The notes: generated by a model not told the origin, from the sequence alone. 33,112 nt of DNA from CBDCEG01 sp965215775 (GCA_965215775.1 CBDCEG010000025.1:1-33112), one strand, 5' to 3'; shown: positions 16,614 to 25,672, numbered from the stretch's first letter. Numbers and translations are program-made.

Positions 16614-17513
16614 CTAATTTCTAAGTTGTGCGATTATAATTCCACAAAATATAAAACCACAACCAACAAGAAATGATAAGCTCATAACTTCATTTAAAAT
16701 CAAAATCCCAGCAACAACAGCAAAAACACCTTCTAAACTCATAAGAATAGCTGCATTACTTGCTGGAACACTTCGCTGTCCAAAAATTTGAAAAGTAAAT
16801 GCGAAAGAAGTTGATATAACTCCTGTGTAAAAAATTTCAGATTTTATATCTAATAATAAATTTAAATTTGGCATATATTTATCTGAAAAATATAGATAAA
16901 TTATAGCAGAAATAATGCTTAAAATAGCAACTGTTAACATTTGAAAAATAACAACTTTCAAAACATTACAATATTTGGCAATAATAGATAGCCATAATAC
17001 TTGAGCAGCCCAGCACCACGCTGATATAAACATAAGAAAATCACCAAAATTAAGTTTCAAAGCTTCTTTTGTTTCAGTAATTCCAATAACTGAAATCCCG
17101 ATAACTGACAAAATACCACCTAGCCAAACTCCTAAACCACTTTTTTGCTTTATTACAAAATACGCCAAAATCGGCACAAAAATTATATAAAGGGCGGTAA
17201 GAAATCCAGATTTTCCAGCTGTTGTAAATTCCATTCCATATTGCTGTAAAGATATTCCCAAAAACATAAAAATACCTGCAAAAAAACCTGCGTAATAAGA
17301 AGAATATTCCTTTTCATTACTATTTTGCTGGAATATTTTTTTAGGCAATAAGAAAAGTGGTAATAAAGCAAAAGTCCCCAAACTAAAACGCAATGCATTA
17401 AAACTAAAAGCATCAATTAAACCAACCACTTTTTTCTGATAAATAAATGCAATTCCCCAAATTATTGCAGTTAAAAGTAATAATAGATATCCTTTGATTA
17501 AGCTTGAGTTCAT
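16614..17513 (-). CDS. EamA-family (DMT superfamily) membrane transporter
   Basis: This 299-residue protein has about ten hydrophobic segments in two homologous halves, the design of EamA/RhaT-type drug/metabolite transporters. The first half shows AIIWGIAFIYQKKV and FNALRFSLG, and the second half ends with AAILMSLEGVFAVVAGILIL, the conserved signature of the second EamA repeat. Substrate cannot be read from sequence; family members export amino acids or metabolites. It is located 27 bp downstream of the DUF697 GTPase gene and 15 bp before the DUF4340-like gene. Confidence 0.93.
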   Translation of the reverse strand: MNSSLIKGYLLLLLTAIIWGIAFIYQKKVVGLIDAFSFNALRFSLGTFALLPLFLLPKKIFQQNSNEKEYSSYYAGFFAGIFMFLGISLQQYGMEFTTAGKSGFLTALYIIFVPILAYFVIKQKSGLGVWLGGILSVIGISVIGITETKEALKLNFGDFLMFISAWCWAAQVLWLSIIAKYCNVLKVVIFQMLTVAILSIISAIIYLYFSDKYMPNLNLLLDIKSEIFYTGVISTSFAFTFQIFGQRSVPASNAAILMSLEGVFAVVAGILILNEVMSLSFLVGCGFIFCGIIIAQLRN

Positions 17514-17540
17514 AATTAGTTATTAGTTTTCAGTTATTAA

Positions 17541-18941
17541 TTATTTTTTTAAAATACTTTGAATTTCTTGTTTCGCTTCTTGCATAATATCTTCTTTATC
17601 AATAGTTTCCAAAAGATCATTTAATACTTTTTGAGCACCGTCGTCGCCCCAACTAGCTCCTTTTTTGAAGTATTCTTCACAAGCTTTCCCAACCAAATAT
17701 GTTCCATAATAAGCTGCACCTCCTTGTGTGCTTGCAGTAAGAACAGTTGAAAGACCTACGGAAACACCTTTTAAAATAGATGCTAAAGCTTGAATACCAA
17801 AACTAGCTCCCAAAACAAGTGTCATTTCAGCCAAAATTGATTTAATTAAACCTGCAGACTCTTTTTTATTTATCTCAAAACCATAAACACTAGCCAAATG
17901 TTTAACCATAATAACATCTGCAAAAACAACCGCCATATCAAGAAGTGGAACTGGATTTAAACCAACTAAAAGAGCTTTTGTTATTGAGTATTTTGTAATT
18001 ATTTTATTTGCAATATCTGACCTTGCCTTAACAATTTCTTCACCAATTTTATCAGTTATATTTGTTGTGAAAATAGCTGCAGACATTGTTTGCAAAATAC
18101 TTCCTGATTCTTTAATTTGCTCCCAAATTAATAATTTTAAATTTTCAATATTACTTTCTGGAAATATTTGTTCTATTTCCTCACTACCATCTTCGTGAAC
18201 TCTTATAATTTCTTTTTTATTTGGGCTTGCACTTACAAATATAAATTCAATTTTTCTATCAATTTTATTTAGTTTATTTTCAATACTTTCTTTAATTTGA
18301 GACTTTTGATTTTCGTTAATTCTATCAGTTTTATTTATAACTAAAATAATTGGTTTTGGTTGTTTTGCTGCAAAAGAAAGTGCCTCAAACTCAATAGCAG
18401 TCAAATCTCCATCAACTACAAATAAAACCATATCAGAGCTACTAATTGCTTGCTTTGCTATTTGCTCACGACTTTTCCCATCAACCTCATCAATCCCAGG
18501 CGTATCAATAAATATCAAACCATTATCTTCTAATTGTTGCCAAAATATATCTTTGGTTTCTTTGGTTTCTCCATGCAAAACACTTGTTGAAAAAATATTA
18601 TCACCAACCAAAGCATTCAATAAAGAAGATTTTCCTACGCTAACTCTTCCAAAAACACTTATATGAAATTGTTTCTCTTGAATTTTATTGATTAATCTGT
18701 TTAGTTGGCGTAAATCTTCAGCTAAAGACTGTTTACTTTTGTTGGAAAGTTTTGGCTCTGATAATAATTTTTCTAAATCAGAGTTTGCTTTTGTGAGTGA
18801 ATCACTTAATGGTTTTTTGTGTTTATCTTCTAACTTTTCTATACTTCCCTTTGTTTCCTGCGTTTCTTGGTTTTCTTGTTGATTATCTTTGGAAGATATT
18901 AAATCCTCAAAAAAAACTTTTATTTCTTTTATGAAATTCAT
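17541..18941 (-). CDS. TRAFAC GTPase with C-terminal DUF697 membrane-associated domain
   Basis: The 466-residue protein starts with a charged, probably coiled-coil region (about 20-90), followed by a GTPase domain: G1 GRVSVGKSS at 98-106, G3 DTPG at 146-149, G4 NKTD at 203-206 and a G5-like SAS near 240. The C-terminal part (about 310-440) contains LNPVPLLDMAVVFADV and a hydrophobic, Gly/Ala-rich helical stretch typical of DUF697. The combination resembles Era/dynamin-like GTPases of unknown function, known especially from cyanobacteria. It follows the carbonic anhydrase gene at only 5 bp. A role in membrane processes or transporter control is possible, but nothing here proves it. Confidence 0.85.
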   Translation of the reverse strand: MNFIKEIKVFFEDLISSKDNQQENQETQETKGSIEKLEDKHKKPLSDSLTKANSDLEKLLSEPKLSNKSKQSLAEDLRQLNRLINKIQEKQFHISVFGRVSVGKSSLLNALVGDNIFSTSVLHGETKETKDIFWQQLEDNGLIFIDTPGIDEVDGKSREQIAKQAISSSDMVLFVVDGDLTAIEFEALSFAAKQPKPIILVINKTDRINENQKSQIKESIENKLNKIDRKIEFIFVSASPNKKEIIRVHEDGSEEIEQIFPESNIENLKLLIWEQIKESGSILQTMSAAIFTTNITDKIGEEIVKARSDIANKIITKYSITKALLVGLNPVPLLDMAVVFADVIMVKHLASVYGFEINKKESAGLIKSILAEMTLVLGASFGIQALASILKGVSVGLSTVLTASTQGGAAYYGTYLVGKACEEYFKKGASWGDDGAQKVLNDLLETIDKEDIMQEAKQEIQSILKK

Positions 18942-18946
18942 AAAAT

Positions 18947-19549
18947 TTATTTTTTTGATAAATTAAGACTTGTTTTTAAATCTTTTAATATACCATTGTG
19001 AATATCATAAATAAGCCCATGAACTGTTATATCTTTATTATCTATCCAAGCTTTTTGCAAAATTGTTGTATTCACAACATTTTTAACTTGTGAAATTACA
19101 TTTAACTCACAAAGTTTATTCATTCGCTGATTTTCCTCTAGTTTATCTAGCTGCATTTCATACTCAGCATTTATATTTCTAATCTCTTGAAGCCAGTTAT
19201 CTGCCAAGCGTTGCTCATTATTATTTATTGCACTATGAACACCACCACAACCATAATGCCCACAAACTATAATATGTTTAACTTCCAAAACCTCAACTGC
19301 GTATTGAATAACTGAAAGGCAATTTAAATCTGTTGGAGCAACTATATTTGCAATATTTCTATGCACAAAAACTTCTCCAGGAGGAAGTGTCATTATTTGA
19401 TTTGCAGGAACACGACTATCAGAGCACCCTATCCATAAATATTCTGGATTTTGTTGTTCTGATAAGTTGTCAAAAAAACTTGGGTCAGTTTCTAGTGTTT
19501 TCTTTGCCCAAGCTTTATTGCTTTCAAATAATTTATCTAATGTTCCCAT
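18947..19549 (-). CDS. Beta-class carbonic anhydrase
   Basis: This 200-residue enzyme interconverts CO2 and bicarbonate. The zinc ligands Cys42, His98 and Cys101 are in place, with the catalytic Asp44-Arg46 pair in GCSDSR, and the HYGCGG motif is intact. PGEVFVHRNIAN follows as usual for the beta class. Length fits the bacterial type (about 200-220). It lies 2 bp after the dsbC-like gene and 5 bp before the GTPase, a spacing that implies co-transcription. No signal peptide is seen, so it is cytoplasmic. Likely role is bicarbonate supply. Confidence 0.96.
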   Translation of the reverse strand: MGTLDKLFESNKAWAKKTLETDPSFFDNLSEQQNPEYLWIGCSDSRVPANQIMTLPPGEVFVHRNIANIVAPTDLNCLSVIQYAVEVLEVKHIIVCGHYGCGGVHSAINNNEQRLADNWLQEIRNINAEYEMQLDKLEENQRMNKLCELNVISQVKNVVNTTILQKAWIDNKDITVHGLIYDIHNGILKDLKTSLNLSKK

Positions 19550-19551
19550 AT

Positions 19552-20259
19552 TTATTTTCTTAACTCTTGTATTAAATCTTCAGGAGGTAAATATCCACCC
19601 AAAATCTCTCCACTGCTTAAAACAATTGCAGGAGTTCCATTAACACCCATAGAAACACCTATTTCAAACTGTTCTTTAACTGCTGTTCCATTACAAGTTT
19701 CCTGTGGAATTTTATGTCTTAACTCTGCATCATCTAGTGCTTTTGGCTTATCTTTTGCACACCAAACCGATTGCATAGCTAATGATACTTCAGAGTCTCC
19801 ACCTGCTCTTGGATAAGCTAGAAATTTTATAGTAATTCCTAAATCATTATATTGTGCAATTTGTTCGTGAAGCTTTTTGCACCAAGGGCAAGTTACATCT
19901 GTAAAAACATGGACTATATATTTTTCATTCATTGCTTTATAGATTATTTTATCTTCTTCTTTTATTTGCGAAAGTGATTTTGCACCAATTTTTTGTTGAA
20001 TTTCTCTAGTCAAATTCTTTTTAATTTTTAAATCAATCATTTCTCCTGTGATTATTTTAGTCCCATCAGCTGTTATGTATAATAATTGTCCATTTGCTTG
20101 AATTGAAAATAAACCAGATACTGGAGTGCTTTTAAGTGAGGATTCATCTACACTTGATGCAGATTCTTTCAAAAGCTTTAAGTCAACGCTCTGAGCATTT
20201 GAAATTCCAGTAATTAGCAAAGCCGTAGAAATTATAATTCTTTTAAATTTATTATTCAT
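19552..20259 (-). CDS. dsbC: Periplasmic thiol:disulfide isomerase, DsbC type
   Basis: The 235-residue protein has a signal peptide (residues 1-22, cleavage near SNA-QS), an N-terminal dimerisation domain (about 24-85) and a thioredoxin domain with active site C124-P-W-C127 and cis-Pro in GTPAIV. Two further Cys in the helical insertion match the structural disulfide of DsbC. The active site is CPWC rather than the CGYC of E. coli DsbC. The enzyme reshuffles wrong disulfides in the periplasm and needs DsbD, not seen here. A GGAG site stands six bases before the ATG. Confidence 0.9.
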   Translation of the reverse strand: MNNKFKRIIISTALLITGISNAQSVDLKLLKESASSVDESSLKSTPVSGLFSIQANGQLLYITADGTKIITGEMIDLKIKKNLTREIQQKIGAKSLSQIKEEDKIIYKAMNEKYIVHVFTDVTCPWCKKLHEQIAQYNDLGITIKFLAYPRAGGDSEVSLAMQSVWCAKDKPKALDDAELRHKIPQETCNGTAVKEQFEIGVSMGVNGTPAIVLSSGEILGGYLPPEDLIQELRK

Positions 20260-20364
20260 TTTTTCTCCAATATTAGTTTAAGTTTTTTTGAGTTAATTTT
20301 ATTAATTTGTTTCTAGTTTATCTTACGAAAAAGAATTTAAAACAGCTTCAAAATAATAATTAGT

Positions 20365-20649
20365 TTATTTAAATATTTGCACTGCAAAAATCAAACAACT
20401 AAAAAATAAAATATAGCCAATCATAACAAAATAAATCCATTTATAACTATCTTTTAGTTCCATAAAGTTTCCAATTATAATCCAGCCTTTGGTTGCAATA
20501 ATTAAGCAAACAACAAAAGAGCCAAATATACTAGAAATATGGGTTTCGCCCAATAAAAAAGTAGTAATTGTTAATGCTACTAAAGATAGAATAGCTAAGT
20601 TTAAATTATCACGCAAAGCATTTAATATTTTTAACTTAAATTTAATCAT
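20365..20649 (-). CDS. norF: Small NorF/cytochrome oxidase subunit IV-like membrane protein
   Basis: A protein of about 94 residues with three membrane segments. It matches the small prokaryotic cytochrome oxidase subunit IV/NorF pattern: a KGWIIIGNFMELKD stretch between helices two and three is typical (the H/K-x-x-x-x-x-FMEL motif). It immediately follows the NorE-like gene, as norF follows norE elsewhere. I place the start at ATG 20649, since AGAGGT lies eight bases upstream, whereas the alternative GTG at 20655 sits directly on that site. It probably helps assemble or stabilise a heme-copper oxidase or NO reductase. No norC or norB is in the window. Confidence 0.75.
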   Translation of the reverse strand: MIKFKLKILNALRDNLNLAILSLVALTITTFLLGETHISSIFGSFVVCLIIATKGWIIIGNFMELKDSYKWIYFVMIGYILFFSCLIFAVQIFK

Positions 20650-20661
20650 TTTCACACACCT

Positions 20662-21249
20662 CTAAACCAAAACATACAATAAAGGAAATAAGATAATCCA
20701 AACTAAATCAATCATATGCCAATAACTAGCAGCACCTTCAAATCCATTATAATTATCTTTATTATAAATTCCTAAAATTATCTGAATTAAAGAAACAAAC
20801 AACACAAACATTGCAATTGCAACATGCATTAAGTGGTTGAAAGTTAGGTAATAATAACAAGTGAAAAAATAGTTAGTCCGCAAATCAAACCCTGCCGCCT
20901 CATTCCACTTATATTCCATTAATTTAGTTATAATATAAGCAAAGCCTAATAACAAAGTTACCAGCAAATTATAAACTGACTGTTTTTGCTTACCATTTCG
21001 TAAGTTACGAACAGATTTTGCAACAAAATAGCTAGAGGTTATAAGAAATAATGTATTCATTATCGCAAAATTAATATTCAACCTAGCCACACCTTGGGCA
21101 AAATCAGTTGGAAAGTTAACTTTAACAACTAAAAACACTATAAAAAACAGGGCAAATTCAACCAACTCAGAAAATATAAAAATCCAAATCGGCAACCCAC
21201 CTGGTATTTTCTTTTCTTGTTTCACTTTGTTACTAAAGCAACTCTCCAT
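20662..21249 (-). CDS. norE: NorE-like heme-copper oxidase subunit III family protein
   Basis: This 195-residue membrane protein has five hydrophobic segments and matches the short form of cytochrome oxidase subunit III: GGLPIWIFIFSELVEFALFF at the start, then FNHLMHVAIAMF and the closing SYWHMIDLVWIILFPLLYV, where HxxD/W motif residues are conserved in the family. The size and the following NorF-like gene favour NorE, an accessory to nitric oxide reductase, over a true subunit III (about 260 residues). The catalytic genes norCB are not adjacent, which is unusual. It is preceded by the glutamate-synthase-like gene at 32 bp. Confidence 0.85.
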   Translation of the reverse strand: MESCFSNKVKQEKKIPGGLPIWIFIFSELVEFALFFIVFLVVKVNFPTDFAQGVARLNINFAIMNTLFLITSSYFVAKSVRNLRNGKQKQSVYNLLVTLLLGFAYIITKLMEYKWNEAAGFDLRTNYFFTCYYYLTFNHLMHVAIAMFVLFVSLIQIILGIYNKDNYNGFEGAASYWHMIDLVWIILFPLLYVLV

Positions 21250-21281
21250 AACTTTTGTTTTTTATATTAGAACTATGATTA

Positions 21282-22772
21282 TTACTTAACTTTTGGGTAA
21301 GGGTAAATATCAGAAAGAAGTTCTGATTTAAAGTTATCCTTCATTACCATTCTTGCATTATATCTAGTTAATTCTCTTGGTTCCAATGCGCCACAAGAGT
21401 GCGAAAGCATCTCGACCTCTTTAGTCATCGTTTTTGCAAAAGTTGCAACTCTAACTGATTTATTAGCAACTCTAAGACCCTCTTGCAAATCAGGATCATG
21501 CGTTGTTATTCCTGTTGGGCAAGTATTTTTATTACATTTCAATGCTTGAATACAACCTAGTGAGAATAAAAACCCTCTGGCAACATTTACAACATCCGCC
21601 CCAAGGCAGTAGGCAATGGCAACTTCTGATGGAGTTATTCTTTTTCCAGAACAAATCACTTTAACTTTATCGCGAAGTCCATATTCAATTAATTTATTAA
21701 CTAACATTGGAAGTGATTCACGAATTGACAAGCCCATATCATCCATTAATGCAATTGGAGAAGCACCCGTTCCGCCATCTCCACTATCAACTGTTATAAA
21801 GTCTGGAGCTGAATCAATTCCTTTACTTAAAATCATTTTACATAAATCATCTAACCAAGATTTATTTGAAATAACTGTTTTGAAACCAGTAGGCTTACCT
21901 GTTACTTTTCTAATGTGATTAATTTTATCTATTAATTCTTCGTTATTATTTATATCTTTATGTCTATTTGGGCTAATTGAATCTTTGCCTGCAGGGATTC
22001 CACGAATTTCTGCAATTTCTTCAGTAACTTTCATTGCTGGAAGAATTCCACCTTTACCTGGTTTTGCACCTTGAGCTAATTTTAGCTCAAACATTTTAAC
22101 TTCAGGCTTTTGTGCAAGTTCTTTTAATTTTTCATCACTAAGATTTCCTTGTTCATCACGACAACCATATTTTGCAGTTCCTATTTGGAAAATTAAATCA
22201 CAACCACCTTTTAAATGATAAGGAGATAAACCACCTTCACCAGTATTTAGCCAAATTCCAGCTTTTTTTGCACCAATTGATAGTGCTTCAACAGCTTTTT
22301 TTGAAAGTGAGCCATAACTCATTGCGGAAATATTTATTAATTTATTTGTTGAAAATGGATTTGCAGTATTTTCACCAAATATAATTGTTTTTGGAGGTTT
22401 AACTTCCTCATCTAACGGTGGAAATGCTGCATTTACAAAAATTATATTACCTTGTCCACTGATATTTTTGGTTGAGCCAAATGAAGAGGTGGTTGTAACA
22501 TCTTTTTTACTTGCACGATAAACCCAGCTTCGTTGAGCACGGTTAAATGGCATTTCTTCCCTATCCATTGCATAAAAATATTGACGGAAAAATTCCCCCA
22601 AATGTTCAAATTTGTAACGTAACCTTCCTATTACAGGATAATTTCGTCTAATTGTGCTTTTTGTTTGATGCGAATCAACATAAAACATATAAACAACAGC
22701 AATGATTGCTCCCACAATTGCAATTGTGAAAATAATCTGAAAAAATAAAACAAATAAACTTCCAAAACTCAT
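21282..22772 (-). CDS. Membrane-anchored FMN-binding glutamate synthase-like protein
   Basis: The 496-residue protein has an N-terminal membrane helix (about 5-30) followed by a complete FMN-binding glutamate synthase domain: ISAMSYGSLS near 150, NTGEGG, the APDFITVDSGDGGTGASP block and GADVVNVARGFLFSLGC. A cluster Cys407-x5-Cys413-x4-Cys418 matches the 3Fe-4S ligands of GltB. It lacks the glutamine amidotransferase domain and the C-terminal GXGXG domain of GltB, so it belongs to the short glutamate synthase-related group whose reaction is not settled. AGAGGGA precedes the ATG. Its neighbours are engB upstream and norE downstream. Confidence 0.9.
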   Translation of the reverse strand: MSFGSLFVLFFQIIFTIAIVGAIIAVVYMFYVDSHQTKSTIRRNYPVIGRLRYKFEHLGEFFRQYFYAMDREEMPFNRAQRSWVYRASKKDVTTTSSFGSTKNISGQGNIIFVNAAFPPLDEEVKPPKTIIFGENTANPFSTNKLINISAMSYGSLSKKAVEALSIGAKKAGIWLNTGEGGLSPYHLKGGCDLIFQIGTAKYGCRDEQGNLSDEKLKELAQKPEVKMFELKLAQGAKPGKGGILPAMKVTEEIAEIRGIPAGKDSISPNRHKDINNNEELIDKINHIRKVTGKPTGFKTVISNKSWLDDLCKMILSKGIDSAPDFITVDSGDGGTGASPIALMDDMGLSIRESLPMLVNKLIEYGLRDKVKVICSGKRITPSEVAIAYCLGADVVNVARGFLFSLGCIQALKCNKNTCPTGITTHDPDLQEGLRVANKSVRVATFAKTMTKEVEMLSHSCGALEPRELTRYNARMVMKDNFKSELLSDIYPYPKVK

Positions 22773-22824
22773 ATAAGTCCCTCTAAAATTAAATTATAAA
22801 AAAATATCATACACTTATTATACA

Positions 22825-23427
22825 TTAAATAACTTCTTTCACTCCAAACCAGTTATCCAAAACCTTAACAACATCATCATTTCCTATTCGTTTTGTAGAT
22901 GATAAAAGTGAAATACTCGTTCCTTTCCAATTTTCTTTTATTGTTTTTTGTAATTTAAACAAAGCTTCTTTTTGCTTACTTTTACTAAGCTTATCAGCTT
23001 TTGTAAGGATTATATGTGCATTCAAATTGGTTGAACTGCAATAATCAAGCATCTGCTCATCACTTTTTTGTAATGGGTGGCGACAATCCATAACAATCAT
23101 AATACCAAGCAAAGGCTCTCGCATAGCCAAATAATCAGCAATAAATTTGTGCCATTTTTGTTGCTCTGCTTTTGATACTTTTGCATATCCATAACCTGGT
23201 AAATCCACCAAAAAATGTTCTTCGCTAATACTAAAAAAGTTAATTAATTGCGTTCTACCAGGGGTTTTACTGATTCTTGCAATTTTACTATTTGTTAGAT
23301 AATTCAATGCACTTGATTTACCAGCGTTAGAGCGTCCAACAAAGGCAACTTCCCCAGCTGAATCAGGGCATTGGGTGATACAAGCAGCGCTTGTTAGAAA
23401 ATTTGAGTTTTTATAGTTTATATTCAT
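22825..23427 (-). CDS. engB: Ribosome-biogenesis GTPase EngB (YsxC/YihA)
   Basis: A 200-residue GTPase of the EngB type, needed for large ribosomal subunit assembly. The G1 motif GRSNAGKSS (31-39), the diagnostic SKTPGRTQLINFF switch I, G3 DLPGYGYAK and G4 TKAD are all present. Length fits (about 200). It is divergent from cytochrome c4 with only 59 bp between the starts, an arrangement I recall from Pseudomonas-type genomes. Downstream lies the membrane-bound glutamate synthase-like gene at 52 bp. No strong ribosome binding site is visible. Confidence 0.97.
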   Translation of the reverse strand: MNINYKNSNFLTSAACITQCPDSAGEVAFVGRSNAGKSSALNYLTNSKIARISKTPGRTQLINFFSISEEHFLVDLPGYGYAKVSKAEQQKWHKFIADYLAMREPLLGIMIVMDCRHPLQKSDEQMLDYCSSTNLNAHIILTKADKLSKSKQKEALFKLQKTIKENWKGTSISLLSSTKRIGNDDVVKVLDNWFGVKEVI

Positions 23428-23486
23428 AAATTAAGTTATAATGTTAGTTAAAATTATTAACCAATCATAAAGGAAATATTAAAATT

Positions 23487-24194
23487 ATGAAAAAAATATT
23501 ATTTATAAGTGCTTTTGCTTTATCAGCAAACTTAGTTCACGCAGAAGGAAACACTACTAAAATTGACCTAAAAGCAGGCAAAACAAAAATTGCTACTTGC
23601 AATGGCTGCCATGGTGTTGATGGTGTTGGTGTTAATGCTCAATGGCCAAAATTAGCAGGGCAAAACGCAAAATACACTGCAAAACAGCTTGTTGATTTTA
23701 AAGCTCACACAAGAAAAGACCCAATAATGGAAGGGCAAGAAGGGCAAGAAGGGCAAGCTACTCCTCTAACAACTGATGATATTAATAATATCGCAGCTTA
23801 TTACCAAACTATTCCTATAAGTTATATGAAACCTAGATCAATAGGAACAGATGAGGAAAATAAAGAACTTAAAAAGCGTGCTGAAAAACTTTATCGTGCT
23901 GGAAATTTAGAAAAAAATATTGCCGCATGCTCTAGTTGTCATGGTCCTGCTGGACAAGGTAATTCTTTGGCAGCTTATCCAGCTATAGCTGGTCAATATG
24001 CAGAATACACAGCTAAACAACTTAAAGCGTTTAGAGTTGGTAGCACCCTTGATGAGCTAAGCTCAACAGCGGATCCAAAAACTCTTTTATCAAGAACTAA
24101 TTCACCAAATAAAATAATGCAACAAGCAGTTTCTAAACTAACTGATAAAGATATAGAAGCCTTAGCTATGCATATTCAGGGATTACAACCTTAA
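23487..24194 (+). CDS. Diheme cytochrome c4
   Basis: The 235-residue precursor has a Sec signal peptide (cleavage near VHA-EG at residue 19) and two similar cytochrome c domains, with heme sites Cys38-x2-Cys41-His42 (CNGCH) and Cys148-x2-Cys151-His152 (CSSCH). Distal Met ligands are expected late in each domain. The two-domain layout and total length are those of cytochrome c4, a periplasmic electron donor to terminal oxidases. Residues 82-90 read as three EGQ repeats encoded by a 9-bp tandem repeat, which looks like an expansion of a single QGQ/EGQ found in relatives. A ribosome binding site (AAAGGA) lies about 12 bases upstream, slightly far. A good terminator follows. Confidence 0.95.
   Translation: MKKILFISAFALSANLVHAEGNTTKIDLKAGKTKIATCNGCHGVDGVGVNAQWPKLAGQNAKYTAKQLVDFKAHTRKDPIMEGQEGQEGQATPLTTDDINNIAAYYQTIPISYMKPRSIGTDEENKELKKRAEKLYRAGNLEKNIAACSSCHGPAGQGNSLAAYPAIAGQYAEYTAKQLKAFRVGSTLDELSSTADPKTLLSRTNSPNKIMQQAVSKLTDKDIEALAMHIQGLQP
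23730..23756 (+). repeat. Three tandem copies of a 9-bp unit inside cytochrome c4
   Basis: GAAGGGCAA is repeated three times in frame, encoding EGQ-EGQ-EGQ in the first cytochrome domain. All copies are identical at the DNA level, which suggests recent slippage rather than selection at protein level. Confidence 0.95.
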
Positions 24195-24238
24195 CAAAAT
24201 TAGTTCTTGCTAAATAAACTTAGAATTAAAAAATATTA

Positions 24239-24262
24239 GGGTAGCCTTTGGGTTACCCTTTT
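24239..24262 (+). terminator. Rho-independent terminator after cytochrome c4
   Basis: Arms 24239-24246 and 24251-24258 form an 8-bp GC-rich stem (one G-U pair) with a TTTG loop, followed directly by TTTT and a later T6 run. It lies 45 bp after the cytochrome c4 stop and clearly separates this gene from murA. The remaining gap to 24356 holds no other recognisable element. Confidence 0.88.
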
Positions 24263-24356
24263 AGCGTTTTTTGATTTGCTATTTTTAAAATTTACACCAA
24301 CTTTAACTATTGGTTTGAAAAATAATCAACTTAATAACTAATGACAGGCTAAAACT

Positions 24357-25616
24357 ATGGATAAACTAGAAATTATTGGCGGAAACGCTTTACAAGGAGA
24401 AGTATCATCATCAGGTGCAAAAAATGCTGTTTTGCCAATATTAATGGCAACTTTGTTAACTGCTGAAGAATGTGTTATTTCAAATGTTCCTGATTTATTT
24501 GATGTTCATACAACTAACAAACTTTTAGCAACACTTGGTGCAACTGTTTCTTTTGAAACTGGAGTTGCTGTAATAAAAGCTAAAGATATAACAAGCACTG
24601 AAGCACCTTATGACTTGGTAAAGGTTATGCGAGCTTCTGTTTTAGTTTTAGGACCTTTATTAACTAGATTTGGAAAGGTTTCCGTTTCTTTACCAGGTGG
24701 TTGTGCAATTGGTTCAAGACCTATTGAGCAACACTTAAAAGCTTTGGAAGCAATGAATGCAACAATAAAAATTGAAGATGGTTATATTCATGCAAGCGTT
24801 ACCAATAAGCTACAAGGTGCTAATATTGTTTTTGATGTTGTAACCGTTACAGGAACTGAAAATGTTCTTATGGCAGCTGTTTTGGCTGATGGAGCAACTA
24901 CTTTAGAAAATGCAGCTAGAGAACCAGAAGTTGATGATTTAGCAAATATGTTAAATAAAATGGGTGCTAAAATTTCTGGAATAGGAACTGATACTCTTAA
25001 GATTGAAGGTGTTAATTCTCTTCATGGTTGTGAGCATAGTGTAATGTCTGATCGCATTGTAACAGCAACTTTTTTAGTTGCAGCCGCTATGACTTATGGA
25101 AATGTTTGTGTAACAAACGCACAACCAAAAGATTTAGATGCCGCTCTTGCAAAACTAAAAGAAGCTGGTGCAAAAATAATAACATCAGATACAACTATAG
25201 AGCTTAGTATGAAAGGTTGTAACAGGCTAAAACCAGTAAATATAAGAACAGCACCTCACCCTGCTTTCCCAACTGATTTACAAGCACAATTTATGGCTTT
25301 AAATGCGATTGCTGATGGAACTGGACAAGTAACTGAAACTATTTTTGAAAACCGATTTATGCATGTTCCAGAATTAAACAGAATGGGAGCCAAAATTGTA
25401 ATCAATGGAAGAACTGCAACTGTTACAGGTGTTGAAAGCCTAAAAGGAGCGCCTGTTATGGCAACTGATCTTCGTGCTTCAGCAAGTCTTGTTTTAGCAG
25501 CTGTTTGCGCACAAGGAACAACTACAATTGATAGAATTTATCATTTGGATAGAGGTTATGAGAGAATTGAAGATAAACTAAATAGCCTTGGTGCTAGCGT
25601 AAAACGAATATCTTAA
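24357..25616 (+). CDS. murA: UDP-N-acetylglucosamine 1-carboxyvinyltransferase
   Basis: This 419-residue enzyme transfers enolpyruvate from PEP to UDP-GlcNAc, the first committed step of peptidoglycan synthesis. K22-N23 in SGAKNAVLP, R92 in MRAS, the catalytic Cys116 in PGGCAIGSRP and the late TDLRASASLVLA block are all present. Cys at 116 predicts fosfomycin sensitivity at the target level, as in most MurA enzymes. Length is typical. The start ATG has a weak AGG about 11 bases upstream. glnS follows after 56 bp. Confidence 0.98.
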   Translation: MDKLEIIGGNALQGEVSSSGAKNAVLPILMATLLTAEECVISNVPDLFDVHTTNKLLATLGATVSFETGVAVIKAKDITSTEAPYDLVKVMRASVLVLGPLLTRFGKVSVSLPGGCAIGSRPIEQHLKALEAMNATIKIEDGYIHASVTNKLQGANIVFDVVTVTGTENVLMAAVLADGATTLENAAREPEVDDLANMLNKMGAKISGIGTDTLKIEGVNSLHGCEHSVMSDRIVTATFLVAAAMTYGNVCVTNAQPKDLDAALAKLKEAGAKIITSDTTIELSMKGCNRLKPVNIRTAPHPAFPTDLQAQFMALNAIADGTGQVTETIFENRFMHVPELNRMGAKIVINGRTATVTGVESLKGAPVMATDLRASASLVLAAVCAQGTTTIDRIYHLDRGYERIEDKLNSLGASVKRIS

Positions 25617-25672
25617 CTAATTAATTTATATTATTAAAGATAATAACTAACCAAATATACTAATTCAAAAAA

